Source: Bosea sp. RAC05
GTDB taxonomy: Bacteria > Pseudomonadota > Alphaproteobacteria > Rhizobiales > Beijerinckiaceae
Assembly: GCF_001713455.1 (NCBI RefSeq)
Contig: NZ_CP016464.1
Location: 3,706,001-3,770,000, forward strand
DNA: 64,000 nt
Direction of reading: 5' to 3'
Below the pieces are notes generated by a model. The model made no database searches and was not told the DNA's origin. It worked only from the letters and a program-made list of their open reading frames with translations. This document shows positions 48,604 through 59,645 of the stretch, piece by piece. The first letter of the stretch is position 1. Every line of letters begins with the position of its first letter. The position numbers were made by a program, and so were the translations under genes.

Positions 48604-49056
48604 ATGCCCGCCGCCCAGCCCCCTCTCCCGCCCTCCGGGCCGAAGCTCAGCGAATTCCTCTGCTTCGCGCTTTATTCCGCCAGCCACGCCTTCAACCGGC
48701 TCTACAAGCCGCTTCTCGACGAACTCGGCCTGACCTACCCGCAATATCTGGTGATGGTGACGCTCTGGGAGCGCGACGACCGCACCGTCGGCGAGATCGG
48801 CGAGCAGCTCTTCCTCGAGTCGAACACGCTGACGCCGCTGCTGAAGCGGATGGAGGCGGCGGGGCTGGTCTCACGCAGCCGCGACCCGGCCGACGAGCGC
48901 CAGGTCCGGCTGCGACTGACCGGCGAAGGGCGCGCCCTGCTCGACAAGGCCCGCAGCGTCCCGCCCTGCGTGCTCGAGGCGACGGGGCTGACCGCCCAAC
49001 AGGCCCGTGAACTCACGGACCAGATCGGCGCCCTGCGGACGACGCTGTCGCGGTGA
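48604..49056 (+). CDS. ohrR: Organic hydroperoxide sensor-repressor OhrR (MarR family)
   Basis: 150-residue MarR regulator. The OhrR signature [20 protein letters not shown] contains the peroxidatic Cys, C20, and [16 protein letters not shown] follows. A second Cys, C122 in VPPCVLE, suggests a 2-Cys OhrR of the Xanthomonas kind that forms a disulfide on oxidation. The winged helix is about residues 60-105 ([18 protein letters not shown]). Lipid or organic peroxides release it from DNA. Its own promoter carries phased boxes. Unusually, ohr is not adjacent but lies at 21955. Confidence 0.95.
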   Translation: MPAAQPPLPPSGPKLSEFLCFALYSASHAFNRLYKPLLDELGLTYPQYLVMVTLWERDDRTVGEIGEQLFLESNTLTPLLKRMEAAGLVSRSRDPADERQVRLRLTGEGRALLDKARSVPPCVLEATGLTAQQARELTDQIGALRTTLSR

Positions 49057-49139
49057 GGAAGCCGCGGCTCCGGCCCGAGAGCCTGCCCGCTTCGAGACGA
49101 TGGCGCTTTGCACCCTAACGGCTGGTGCGATGGTCCGGG

Positions 49140-49517
49140 CTAAACGGCGAGGATCGCGACCCCGTAGTCCGCCAGGGTACGGTCGGCTGTCGCCAGTGTC
49201 AGGCCTCTCTGCATGGCCTGCGCAATCAGCATTCGATCGAACGGATCACGATGAAGCAGCGGCAGGCGACCTGCTGCCACCGCATCGTCGCGCTCGATCG
49301 GAAGCCAGGAAAGGCCGATCGACTCGACCCTCGTCCAGGCCTCGGCAGGAAAGGCGATCTTTCCCGTGTTGCGCTTGATCTCGAGTTCCCAGATCGTCGC
49401 GACGCTGACGAAGAGTTGCTCAGCTTCGCCGATCGCCCGCACGATAGCCTCCGGCAGACGACCGCTGTGAAGCCCCGACCACCAGAGCAGAACATGACTG
49501 TCCAGAAGCAGCTTCAT
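49140..49517 (-). CDS. vapC: PIN-domain toxin, VapC type
   Basis: 125-residue ribonuclease toxin of a type II pair. The PIN fold acidic residues are visible: D in MKLLLDSHVLLWW, E in ATIWELEIKR, and D residues in LLHRDPFDRMLIAQA and LATADRTL. The start overlaps the antitoxin gene by 4 bp. It is convergent with ohrR. Target RNA is unknown. Confidence 0.9.
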   Translation of the reverse strand: MKLLLDSHVLLWWSGLHSGRLPEAIVRAIGEAEQLFVSVATIWELEIKRNTGKIAFPAEAWTRVESIGLSWLPIERDDAVAAGRLPLLHRDPFDRMLIAQAMQRGLTLATADRTLADYGVAILAV

Positions 49518-49804
49518 GGCGAGCCGTCGCGCTTGGCCAGCACGCGGTTCTCGAAGCTGTCGCTTCCCTCGAACAGATCCGCCAGGTCATCGTCCGGCTT
49601 CCACCAGTCGGGGTCGACCTCGACGAACAATCCCGCCAGTTGGCCAGGCTCACGCCAGGGCTTGCGTGCTGCGGCCTGATCGATCTGCACCAGCTTGACC
49701 GCAGGCACGCCGTTGCGCGCGATCACGACCTCTTCGCCCCGCAACGCCTGTTCGATCAGGCGAGACAGCTGCGTCTTGGCCTCATGGACGTTGACGACGG
49801 TCAT
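49514..49804 (-). CDS. Phd/YefM family antitoxin
   Basis: 96-residue antitoxin paired with the PIN toxin. The N-terminal Phd-type DNA-binding fold is clear (VVNVHEAKTQLSRLIEQALRG, EEVVIARNGVPAVKLV). The acidic C-terminus (WWKPDDDLADLFEGSDSFENRVL) would bind the toxin. An inverted repeat lies 14 bp upstream of the start and is a likely autoregulation site. Confidence 0.9.
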   Translation of the reverse strand: MTVVNVHEAKTQLSRLIEQALRGEEVVIARNGVPAVKLVQIDQAAARKPWREPGQLAGLFVEVDPDWWKPDDDLADLFEGSDSFENRVLAKRDGSP

Positions 49805-49817
49805 CGCGACCCTCCGG

Positions 49818-49837
49818 GTTAGCCATGCCTAGCTAAC
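49818..49837. promoter_or_regulatory. Candidate operator of the Phd/VapC pair
   Basis: GTTAGC (49818-49823) and GCTAAC (49832-49837) are inverted copies with an 8-bp centre, just upstream of the antitoxin start at 49804. Such palindromes are typical targets of Phd-type antitoxins. Confidence 0.5.
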
Positions 49838-49865
49838 ACGGATGGACACGATCGAACAGCTCGTC

Positions 49866-51518
<1,653 letters not shown>

Positions 51519-51724
51519 GGGCGTGCGGGCTCCGCTGCGGGCGTGGGCTTCAGGCTTTCGGGAATCTGGCCGCTAGATAGGCGACAGGGCCTGCGATGGC
51601 AACGGGCGGCGAAAGGCGGGCGCCTACAACCTTTGCTTGCATAATCCGGAATCGCCTATCAGGATGTGCTTGGCGGAGAATGTGATCACCAAGGGATGGC
51701 CGCCGGTTGCCGCAGGAGCAGGCG

Positions 51725-54700
51725 ATGGATTCCACGGGTCGGCCCAAGGCATCGAGGCGCAAACCGTCCCGCAAAAGCGCTTCCCGGCCGACGCCTCCGG
51801 CCTCCGCCCCGCACTCTCCCGCGTCGAGCACGGCCTCGGCCTTGTTCAACGAAACTCCTCCACCCGATGCCGGAGCCGGCCGCCGGCCATCTCGGGACGA
51901 GTCATCTTCGACACCATCTCCGAAGGCATCATCCTCACCTGCTTCGAGCGACGGTGGCCAACCTGCCCCCCCCCGCGTGTCGAGAGACCGGCCGGCTCGC
52001 GAGACTTTAGCCCCGACGCCGGACCCGGACGTCGCCGCCGCTATCTCTCTCACCGAAGCGATGCGCCTCGCCCGTTCCGACGCCGCCCGCGAGATTCTAC
52101 GTGCGGCGGGCGATCGGGCCATCCGCCGGGATGGCGACGAGGCGGCCACCATCGGCGTGATGCTGATCCTGCAGGCGGCCGTGGCGGTCGGCGTGACGCA
52201 GCCGCGAGGCACGTCGTCGACACCGCGCTGGCTGGTCGATTTCGCGGAGGCGCAAGGTGTTCCTGCCGACACGATCGCGTCCTATGGCGCCACCACGAGG
52301 CTGGCCTCGCCCCGTCGCGGGATCATGCTCCGCGAGGCGGCCTCACTCGCGATCAGAATGGCGGTGGAACTGGCGAAAGCCACGGTCGGCCGGTCGCGGT
52401 TCGATGCGCGCCACCTGATCGTGGCCGTCCTCGACTCTCCGGATCGGGCCGCTGCCCGACAGATGCGCAGGGACGCTCTGGCCATCGGCCTCGATCTGTC
52501 GGCCCTGCGCAAGAGCCTGATCGAGCGCATTCTCGAAACGCCCGAAGCCGGGGAGAATGGTGAGATCTGGTTGCGTTTCCTGGAAACGCCCGGCAGCGCC
52601 TGGGCGGCGCTCGGCGCTCCTGTCCCCGAACAGCCACGATCTGGCGCCTTTCCCGGCTTCGATGCGGATCGCGCATCGGCCAGCGACGCAGACCCCCTCG
52701 GCATCGCCTCCGACGTGTCCGCCTTCGCCCGCCTGATTTGTGTCGAGGAGGCGACAACGCCCCTCTCGATCGGCCTTTTCGGCGAGTGGGGCTCGGGCAA
52801 ATCGAGCTTCATGGAGCGGCTGCAGCGCGAGATCGGCCATCTGACCGCCAACGAGCGCGCGGCACGGCTCAGACGGGCGGCCAACCCGGCCCATTCGGAT
52901 GCGGAGTCGGAAGCAGGGACGCGCTTCGTCGAGAACGTCGTCCAGATCCGCTTCAACGCCTGGCACTATGCCGACGCCAATCTCTGGGCCAGCCTGACGG
53001 CGGAGTTCTTCGACCAACTGCGCGCAGGGGGCTCGGAGCGTCAGGGGCGCCATCTCCACGCGCGGCTGGTCGAGCGCGTCAACGCGCACGTCCACAATCT
53101 GGCGAGCACCCTGACCGCCACGCGCGAAGCGCTGAACGAAAGCGAGCGCACGCTCATCGATGCGCAAAAGGCCCGCGACAAGGCTGTCGCGGCCGTGCCG
53201 GCCGGACAGCGCGACGCTCTCTCGCAGACGCTGATCGACGCGGTCGGAACCGCCTACGACAAGCACAAATCCGATCTGGTCGAGCTTGGCCGGCGCGCCT
53301 ATCAGGACGATCCCTCGAAGGGCATCGACGATTTTGTCGCCGTCGCCCGGGACGTGCAGACCATCGGCGGCCAGTTGAAGTCGATCGGCGCGATCGTCAT
53401 GGCGCGAGGCTGGCGTTCGGCACTTGTGCTGATGGCGCTGGCATTTGTCCTGTCCGCGATCACAGGCCTGGCGCTAACGGACAAGACCGAAGCGACGCGT
53501 TGGCTGTCCCAGTTGGGTTTCTGGGGCTGGGTCGGCGCCGTCGCGTCGGCATCGGGCGCGATCCTGCCGGCGATCCGCATCGTCGCGGGGATCGCGAAGA
53601 GCACCGCGGACTTCGCCGGAAAACTCGACACCCTGACGAAGGACAGATTGAAGGAGGTGCTCGCGCGGGAAACGGAACTGAAGCAGGCCGCGGCGGAGGC
53701 CAGGGCCCGGCGCGACGCCATGGAGCGCGCGCAGCAGGCCCTGACCCGCTACGTCGATGCCGATGGGGCCACCAGCCCGCCACGCCTCTTGCACTACATC
53801 ATCGAGGACGACCCCGAGACCAAGGCGGTGGGCGCGCAGATCGGCCTGATCAGCCGGGCGAGACGTCTGTTCCAGTCGGTCGAGGAGGTGGTCAAGGAAG
53901 AACGCCGAAAACGCCTCGCTGGAGAGGCGAACGATGGCGCCGTTCCCGATCGCATCGTGCTCTATATCGACGATCTAGACCGCTGCACCCATGCGCAGGT
54001 CTACGACGTGCTGCAGGCGATCCACCTGCTGCTCGCCTTCCAGCTCTTCGTCGTGATCGTCGGTGTCGATGTCCGCTGGGTCGAGGAGGCGGTCGCCCGC
54101 CAGTTCGTCATACCGGTTGAGGATCTTCCAGACAGCGCCACACCCGACGAGCGGGACAAGGCGCGGCAGCGCGCCGAGATGGCCCGCCGCAAGCGGGCGA
54201 TCGACTACCTCGAGAAGATCTTCCAGTTGCCGTTCTGGCTCCGTCCCCTCGCGACAGAGGGCGAGAATGCGAGCTACGCAACCTATGTGCGCGGCCTGCT
54301 GGCGGCCAACCGCGAGGAGTCCGACGTCCCGCCCGACGCAGCCGGCGGCGAAAACAGGCGGCAGGAGCGCGGGGCCGAGCCGAAAGGCGAAAAGGGAGCG
54401 GAACCGGCAGCCGATCCGCACGCGGACATGCAGGGCTTCGATGCCGACAGCGACACGGACACGCTCGACCTGGCGCTCGCGACCGTGAAGCTGACCCAGG
54501 CCGAAATCGACTTCCTCGCCAGCCCGGAGATCGGCGCGCTCGCCGCTAAGAGCCCGCGAGCCGTCAAGCGGATGGTCAATGTCTACCGGATCGTGCGCGC
54601 GCGGCTGGATGAGGTCGAGTTGGCCGCATTCCTCGGCGCCGGCGATCAGCCGCCGAACTGGCCGATCGCGGCCCTGCTGGCGGCAGTGGAATGTGGGCAG

Positions 54701-54997
54701 CCCGTCGAGGTGGCGGACGCTGTCTACGGGGCCCTCAAGCAGATGGATGGAGAGGACCTGTTCGATACCGCGTCCAAAAAGGCCATCGCCGAGAAGGGCA
54801 AGCCGGGCGCCGATGAACTGGCGGAGGTCATGCTGATGTCAGCGGATGACTTGACTGGCGGTGTCTTGGGCATCGCGATCCACGCAGCCAATTCGGCCAG
54901 AGGATATCCCGAGCACGGCTCCGGCTGGGCCAAAGTGTCCCTCGTTCTCGCCATAGCCCGCATCGTCCGCCGCTACTCCTTCAATCGCTATCACTGA
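51725..54997 (+). CDS. KAP-family P-loop NTPase with membrane segments and Clp-N-like region
   Basis: Large protein of 1090 residues. A disordered Ser/Pro-rich N-terminus (1-100) is followed by helical repeats resembling Clp N-domains (about 105-270, with FDARHLIVAVLDS and IGLDLSALRKSL). Walker A is GEWGSGKS (353-360), two membrane helices lie at about 565-585 and 598-622, and Walker B is RIVLYIDDLDRC (743-754). Membrane helices inserted between Walker A and B define the KAP family, which includes the phage-exclusion protein PifA. A charged disordered loop is at about 855-910. The ATG at 51725 follows AGGAG. A single-gene phage defence or membrane-scaffolding role is possible; function is unproven. 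Confidence 0.82.
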   Translation: MDSTGRPKASRRKPSRKSASRPTPPASAPHSPASSTASALFNETPPPDAGAGRRPSRDESSSTPSPKASSSPASSDGGQPAPPRVSRDRPARETLAPTPDPDVAAAISLTEAMRLARSDAAREILRAAGDRAIRRDGDEAATIGVMLILQAAVAVGVTQPRGTSSTPRWLVDFAEAQGVPADTIASYGATTRLASPRRGIMLREAASLAIRMAVELAKATVGRSRFDARHLIVAVLDSPDRAAARQMRRDALAIGLDLSALRKSLIERILETPEAGENGEIWLRFLETPGSAWAALGAPVPEQPRSGAFPGFDADRASASDADPLGIASDVSAFARLICVEEATTPLSIGLFGEWGSGKSSFMERLQREIGHLTANERAARLRRAANPAHSDAESEAGTRFVENVVQIRFNAWHYADANLWASLTAEFFDQLRAGGSERQGRHLHARLVERVNAHVHNLASTLTATREALNESERTLIDAQKARDKAVAAVPAGQRDALSQTLIDAVGTAYDKHKSDLVELGRRAYQDDPSKGIDDFVAVARDVQTIGGQLKSIGAIVMARGWRSALVLMALAFVLSAITGLALTDKTEATRWLSQLGFWGWVGAVASASGAILPAIRIVAGIAKSTADFAGKLDTLTKDRLKEVLARETELKQAAAEARARRDAMERAQQALTRYVDADGATSPPRLLHYIIEDDPETKAVGAQIGLISRARRLFQSVEEVVKEERRKRLAGEANDGAVPDRIVLYIDDLDRCTHAQVYDVLQAIHLLLAFQLFVVIVGVDVRWVEEAVARQFVIPVEDLPDSATPDERDKARQRAEMARRKRAIDYLEKIFQLPFWLRPLATEGENASYATYVRGLLAANREESDVPPDAAGGENRRQERGAEPKGEKGAEPAADPHADMQGFDADSDTDTLDLALATVKLTQAEIDFLASPEIGALAAKSPRAVKRMVNVYRIVRARLDEVELAAFLGAGDQPPNWPIAALLAAVECGQPVEVADAVYGALKQMDGEDLFDTASKKAIAEKGKPGADELAEVMLMSADDLTGGVLGIAIHAANSARGYPEHGSGWAKVSLVLAIARIVRRYSFNRYH

Positions 54998-55103
54998 GTC
55001 TCGATCGGGAGCGGATCGCACCGTGTCCAGGGCAGCCGCGATTGCGCCCTCGCGCCTCCGCTGGATAATGCTCCCTCGGACATGCGGGCGAGGCTGATCG
55101 GAC

Positions 55104-55658
55104 ATGACGCGAAACCCAGGCGACGCCACCATCGAGCTGCGCCTCGCCAACGGCGCCCAGCTCTTCAACACGCTCGACCCCTTCCCCTTCAGCGAAGGCG
55201 ACATCTCGGCCGATGCCGAGCGCTACATCGTCGAATGGGCGCAGGATCTGCCGAAGGACGCCCCCATCGCCATCACCATCCACCTGGCGGCGCCGGAGAC
55301 CGCGGGCCCGCCCGGCCCTGACCTCGCCACCGCGCTGACCGGCTGGTTTGCCGCCAAGACCCGGTCCGAGGGCCACGCCCTGCGCGAGCATTTCCGCGAT
55401 GGGCGGCGCGCCTTCCTGATCGGCTTCGCCGGGCTCGCTTTCTGCCTCGCCATCAGCTTTGCGCTGACCAAGGCCTTCGACGGGCCCTTCGCCCGCATCG
55501 TGCAGGAGAGCCTCGTCATCATCGGCTGGGTGGTGATCTGGCGCCCGGCCGAGATGTTCCTCTACGACTGGCTGCCGCTGCTGCGCCGCCAGCGGCTCTA
55601 CCGGCGCCTGGCGGAGGCGCGCGTCACGGTGAAGACGGTGACGCCGGGAAGCCCCTGA
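55104..55658 (+). CDS. Hypothetical membrane protein
   Basis: 184-residue protein that I do not assign to a named family. The N-terminal half is soluble (IELRLANGAQLFNTLDPFPF, then AERYIVEWAQDLPKDAPIAI). Two membrane helices follow at about 96-114 (AFLIGFAGLAFCLAISFAL) and 126-142 (ESLVIIGWVVIWRPAEM), with a basic tail. It lies 106 bp after the KAP gene in the same direction, so it could be a partner, though the gap allows an independent promoter. Confidence 0.7.
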   Translation: MTRNPGDATIELRLANGAQLFNTLDPFPFSEGDISADAERYIVEWAQDLPKDAPIAITIHLAAPETAGPPGPDLATALTGWFAAKTRSEGHALREHFRDGRRAFLIGFAGLAFCLAISFALTKAFDGPFARIVQESLVIIGWVVIWRPAEMFLYDWLPLLRRQRLYRRLAEARVTVKTVTPGSP

Positions 55659-55709
55659 CGTTCCCCGGGAGCGGCCGGACGTCGATCGCCGCCTGAACAC
55701 CGAACACTG

Positions 55710-55720
55710 TATGCAGCATA
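55710..55720. promoter_or_regulatory. Candidate operator upstream of the TctC-like gene
   Basis: TATGCAGCATA is a perfect palindrome around one base, 83 bp upstream of the binding-protein start in an AT-richer patch. It resembles targets of GntR-type regulators, but no such gene is adjacent. Confidence 0.3.
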
Positions 55721-55802
55721 TCTTGATGGGCCGAAGGAAACCGGTCTAAGCTCGCCCGAGGACCAGCCGGACAAAGCCGGCGGCCATCCCTGGGGAGGGA
55801 CC

Positions 55803-56765
55803 ATGAAGACTGTTCTCAAGGCTGCGCTCGGCGCGGCCGCCTTGCTTCTGTCCGCCGGCCCGAGCTGGGCCTTCCCGGATCGTCCGGTGCAGCTCATCGT
55901 GCCCTGGGCCGCCGGTGGCGGCATGGACGCCGTCATGCGCATCTTCGCCGCCGGCTACGAGGCCGAGCTGAAGCAGCCGGTCAATGTCGTCAACCGCACC
56001 GGCGGCGGCGGCCTAACCGGCCACACCGCGATCGCCACCGCCACGCCCGACGGCTACACCATCGGCGGCATCAGCCCCGAGATCTCCTTCTTCAAGACGC
56101 TTGGGCTCGGCGACATCACCATCGACAGCGTCGATTCCTTCTCGCGCGTCTCGCTCATTCCGGCCGGCGTGACGGTCAAGGCCGACAGCCCGATCAAGAC
56201 GGCGGCCGACTATATCAAGGCGGTCAAGGACAACCCCAAGGGCACCTTCATGGCCTCGGGCACGGGCGTCGGCGGCTCCTGGCACATCGCCTCCGGCGGC
56301 CTGCTCAAGGCGGCCGGCATCGCCCCCGACGCCGTGCGCTGGGTGCCGAGCAACGGCGGCGCGCCGGCCCTGCAGGACCTCGCTTCCGGCGGCATCAGCG
56401 TCTTCACCGGCTCGCCGATCGAAGCCAAGGCGATGCTCGACGCCGGCCGCGTGCGCACCATCCTGCTCATGACCGAGGAGCGCCATCCCAACTTCCCGGA
56501 CGTGCCGAGCGCCAAGGAGGCCGGGCTGAACTGGACCTATCAGAACTGGTTCGCGCTGGCGGCGCCCAACGGCATCCCCGCCGACCGCCGCAAGATCCTG
56601 TTCGAAGCGGCCGAGCGCACCATGCAGCGCCCCGAGGTCCGCAAGGCGATGGCCGATCGCGGCATCACGCCGGTCTGGGACAAGCCCGGCGAGTTCGCCG
56701 TCTACGCCAAGACCTTCACCGAGCGCGGCGTCGGCGTCCTCAAGGATCTCGGCCTCGCCAAGTAG
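55803..56765 (+). CDS. Tripartite tricarboxylate transporter substrate-binding protein (TctC/Bug family)
   Basis: Periplasmic binding protein of 320 residues with a signal peptide (1-23, ending PSWA). Family features are FPDRPVQLIVPWAAGGGMD, VNRTGGGGLTGHTAIATATPDGYTIG and SNGGAPALQDLASGGISVFTGS. It would capture a carboxylate and pass it to a TctA/TctB permease. No tctA or tctB lies nearby, so it is an orphan, which is common for this family. The ATG follows GGGAGGG. Confidence 0.93.
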   Translation: MKTVLKAALGAAALLLSAGPSWAFPDRPVQLIVPWAAGGGMDAVMRIFAAGYEAELKQPVNVVNRTGGGGLTGHTAIATATPDGYTIGGISPEISFFKTLGLGDITIDSVDSFSRVSLIPAGVTVKADSPIKTAADYIKAVKDNPKGTFMASGTGVGGSWHIASGGLLKAAGIAPDAVRWVPSNGGAPALQDLASGGISVFTGSPIEAKAMLDAGRVRTILLMTEERHPNFPDVPSAKEAGLNWTYQNWFALAAPNGIPADRRKILFEAAERTMQRPEVRKAMADRGITPVWDKPGEFAVYAKTFTERGVGVLKDLGLAK

Positions 56766-56881
56766 GCACCACCCCGGCCGGCGGCGGCGCTTTCACAAAC
56801 GCGACATCGCCGCGTCGGCCTGCTTCCCTTCGGCCCGGACCATGCATCACAGTGGTCTTGCCGAAGGTCGGGAGAACGGCG

Positions 56882-57718
56882 ATGCGGGGAACCACGAGGT
56901 CCTGGACAGCAATCCGCGACGGGCTCATCGCCCTGGCCGCCCTGGTGCTGCTCCTGCCCGCGGCCGCCCGCGCCCAGTCCGACGAACCGGGCTGCCGGCC
57001 GGAGATGGCCTCGCTGCGGCTCCCCGTCCATCATGCCAACCTGACACTCGCCGCCCTCGGCAAGGACGAGGCGCGCATCACCTTCGTCGGCCACGCCACC
57101 TTCCTGATCGAGACACCCGCAGGGGTGAAGGTCGCGACCGACTACAACGACTATGTCCGGCCGCAGGTGACGCCCGACGTCGCCACAATGAACAAGGCCC
57201 ACTCCACGCATTACTCGCGCAACCCCGACCCCGGCATCAAGCAGCTGCTTCCGGGCTGGGACCCGACCGGCCGCGGTGCCGCCAGACATGACGTGACCAT
57301 GGCCGATCTGCGCGTGCGCAACGTGCCGACCAACATCCGTTCCTATTCCGGCTCGACCGACTTCGACGGCAACTCGATCTTCGTCTTCGAGATCGGCGAG
57401 CTCTGCATCGCCCATCTCGGCCACCTGCATCACCCGCTGGAGCCCGGCCATCTGCGCGCGCTCGGCCGGGTCGACGTCGTGCTCTTCCCGGTCGACGGCA
57501 GCTACACGCTGGACCAGGAGGGCATGCTCGAGGTGCTGAAGTCGCTCCAGGCGCGGGTGATGATCCCGATGCACTTCTTTGGCGGCGCAACCCTCAGCCG
57601 TTTCCTTGCCCGCTCTCAGGACAACTGGCCGATCGAGCGGCGCGAGCAGCCGGTGCTGACCGTCAGCAAGGCCGGGCTGCCGGCGCGCCCGACCATGATC
57701 GTGCTGCCGGGGAACTGA
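56882..57718 (+). CDS. Exported metallo-beta-lactamase-fold hydrolase (UlaG-like)
   Basis: 278-residue protein with a signal peptide (about 1-32, LIALAALVLLLPAAARAQ). The MBL fold is indicated by ITFVGHATFLIET near the N-terminal domain, ADLGxH-equivalent region IAHLGHLHHPLEPGHL and the C-terminal VMIPMHFFGG. The usual HxHxDH metal motif is degenerate here: the expected position reads STHYSRNPDP, so metal binding and activity are doubtful. The ATG at 56882 follows GGGAG; an earlier GTG adds ten residues outside the signal peptide. No function is assigned. Confidence 0.75.
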   Translation: MRGTTRSWTAIRDGLIALAALVLLLPAAARAQSDEPGCRPEMASLRLPVHHANLTLAALGKDEARITFVGHATFLIETPAGVKVATDYNDYVRPQVTPDVATMNKAHSTHYSRNPDPGIKQLLPGWDPTGRGAARHDVTMADLRVRNVPTNIRSYSGSTDFDGNSIFVFEIGELCIAHLGHLHHPLEPGHLRALGRVDVVLFPVDGSYTLDQEGMLEVLKSLQARVMIPMHFFGGATLSRFLARSQDNWPIERREQPVLTVSKAGLPARPTMIVLPGN

Positions 57719-57744
57719 GCCCCAGGCTCCAGCACCGACGCCGC

Positions 57745-59553
57745 TCACATGTCGCCGAGATCGTCCGGCACGTTGCCGTGGATCTTGCCGGCGGTCTTCG
57801 GCTTGGTCAGCGGGGCCGGCACCGGCGCATTGCCCCGGATCAGGCTCACCCCGGCATAGATGTCGCTGGCGACCTGGAGGTCGAGGCGCTCCGCGTCGCG
57901 CCGGCGCACATCCTCGGCGATCTCGGCCGCCTCCGGTTCGGGCACGCCCATGCCGAGCAGCACCGCCGTGCCGAAGGCCATCGCGGATTCGAAGGTCTCG
58001 CGGATCTGGTAATCGACGCCGACGCGGATCAGGTCCATGGCGTGGCCGCGGTCATAGGCGCGCACGAACAGCTTGGCGTGCGGGAACGCCTCCTGCGCGA
58101 CGGCGACGATGCGGTTGCTGGTCTCGCGATCGTCGACGCAGACCAGGATCGCCTCGGCCCGCTCGGCGCCCGACGCGTGCAGGATCTCGGGCCGCGTGCC
58201 GTCGCCGTAATGCACCTTGAAGCCGAAACCGGCCGCCGCCTGGATCAGTTCGACATCGACCTCGATGATCGAGACGCTGAAACCCCGCGCGAGCAGGGCC
58301 TGCGAGGCGACCTGGCCAAAGCGGCCGAAGCCGATGATCAGCGCGCGGCCGGTGAGACCCTCGGCGAGGTCGACGCCGTCGAGCGAGGTCTCCTCGGGCG
58401 GCAGGAAGTGGTCGAGCGCCAGCACCAGCAGCGGCGTCAGCGCCATCGACAGGATCACCGTCGCGCTCACCACCGCATTGGTCTGGCTGGTGAAGATGCC
58501 GGCCGCCGCCGCCGCCGCATAGAGCACGAAGGCGAACTCACCGCCTTGCGAGAACAGCGCGACCCGGGTCACCGCCTCGCGCGTCCGCGAGCCCGAGACC
58601 TTGGCGACGATGAAGATGCCGAGAGCCTTGACGCTCATGAAGGCAACGACCGCGCATGCGATCAGCATCCAGTTGCGGGCGATCACCCCGAGATCGAGCG
58701 ACATGCCCACCGCGAGGAAGAACAGCCCGAGCAGGATGCCGCGGAACGGCTCGATATCGGCCTCGAGCTGGTGCCGGAAGCTCGATTCCGAGAGCAGCAC
58801 GCCGGCGAGGAAGGCGCCCATCGCCATCGAGAGCCCGCTGAGCTGCATCGTCAGCGCCGAGCCGAGCACGACGAGAAGCGCGGCGGCCGTCATCACCTCG
58901 CGCGCATGGGCGAGCGCCAGCAGGCGGAACATCGGGTTGAGCAGGTAGCGGCCGGCGACGACCAGCCCCGCCACGGCCGCCGCCGCGATGCCGACCGAGA
59001 GCCAGCCGTTGCTCTGCGCCGACGAGGCCGGCGCGAGCAGCGCCACCACTGCCAGCAGCGGCACGATGGCGAGATCCTCCAGCAGCAGGATCGAGACCGC
59101 CTGCTGGCCCTGCGGCGTCGAGGTCTCGCCGCGCTCGTTCAGCATCTGCATGACGACGGCGGTGGAGGACAGGACGAAGCCCATGCCGGCGATGAAGGCA
59201 GCCGGCAGCGGCAGCCCATAGGCATAGCCGACGCCGGTCAAAAGCGTCCCGCACAGCGCGACCTGCGCCACGCCGAGGCCGAAGATCTCGCGCCGCAAAT
59301 TCCACAGCCGCGAGGGCTGCATCTCCAGCCCGATGATGAACAGGAACATCACCACGCCGAGTTCGGCGACGTGCAGCACGGATTCGGGGTTCGGAAACAG
59401 GCCGACGCCATAGGGCCCGATGGCGAGGCCGGCCGTGAAATAGCCCAGCACCGAGCCGAGCCCGAGCCGCCGGAACAGCGGCACGGCGACCACGCCCGCG
59501 CCGAGCAGGCTCACCACCTTGATGAGATCGCCGGTCAGACCTTCGGCCGCCAT
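57745..59553 (-). CDS. KefB/KefC-type monovalent cation:proton antiporter with TrkA-N domain
   Basis: Inner-membrane CPA2 antiporter of 602 residues. Twelve or so membrane helices occupy about residues 5-385 (GVVMFLFIIGLEMQPSRLW, FLAGVLLSESSFRHQLEADI, FFLAVGMSLDLG), and a cytoplasmic RCK-N NAD-binding domain follows (about 398-520, ALIIGFGRFGQVASQALLARG and VHYGDGTRPEIL). This matches glutathione-gated potassium efflux systems. No KefF/KefG partner is adjacent. It converges on the metallo-hydrolase gene with a 26-bp gap. Confidence 0.93.
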   Translation of the reverse strand: MAAEGLTGDLIKVVSLLGAGVVAVPLFRRLGLGSVLGYFTAGLAIGPYGVGLFPNPESVLHVAELGVVMFLFIIGLEMQPSRLWNLRREIFGLGVAQVALCGTLLTGVGYAYGLPLPAAFIAGMGFVLSSTAVVMQMLNERGETSTPQGQQAVSILLLEDLAIVPLLAVVALLAPASSAQSNGWLSVGIAAAAVAGLVVAGRYLLNPMFRLLALAHAREVMTAAALLVVLGSALTMQLSGLSMAMGAFLAGVLLSESSFRHQLEADIEPFRGILLGLFFLAVGMSLDLGVIARNWMLIACAVVAFMSVKALGIFIVAKVSGSRTREAVTRVALFSQGGEFAFVLYAAAAAAGIFTSQTNAVVSATVILSMALTPLLVLALDHFLPPEETSLDGVDLAEGLTGRALIIGFGRFGQVASQALLARGFSVSIIEVDVELIQAAAGFGFKVHYGDGTRPEILHASGAERAEAILVCVDDRETSNRIVAVAQEAFPHAKLFVRAYDRGHAMDLIRVGVDYQIRETFESAMAFGTAVLLGMGVPEPEAAEIAEDVRRRDAERLDLQVASDIYAGVSLIRGNAPVPAPLTKPKTAGKIHGNVPDDLGDM

Positions 59554-59645
59554 CTACCCGCCCTCCCAGACCGACGCCGTCCGCCCGGCGCAACCGCGCT
59601 CAGTTAGGTGCGCTGCAGCGACAAGGCAATTGCGGTGCCGTCCGA

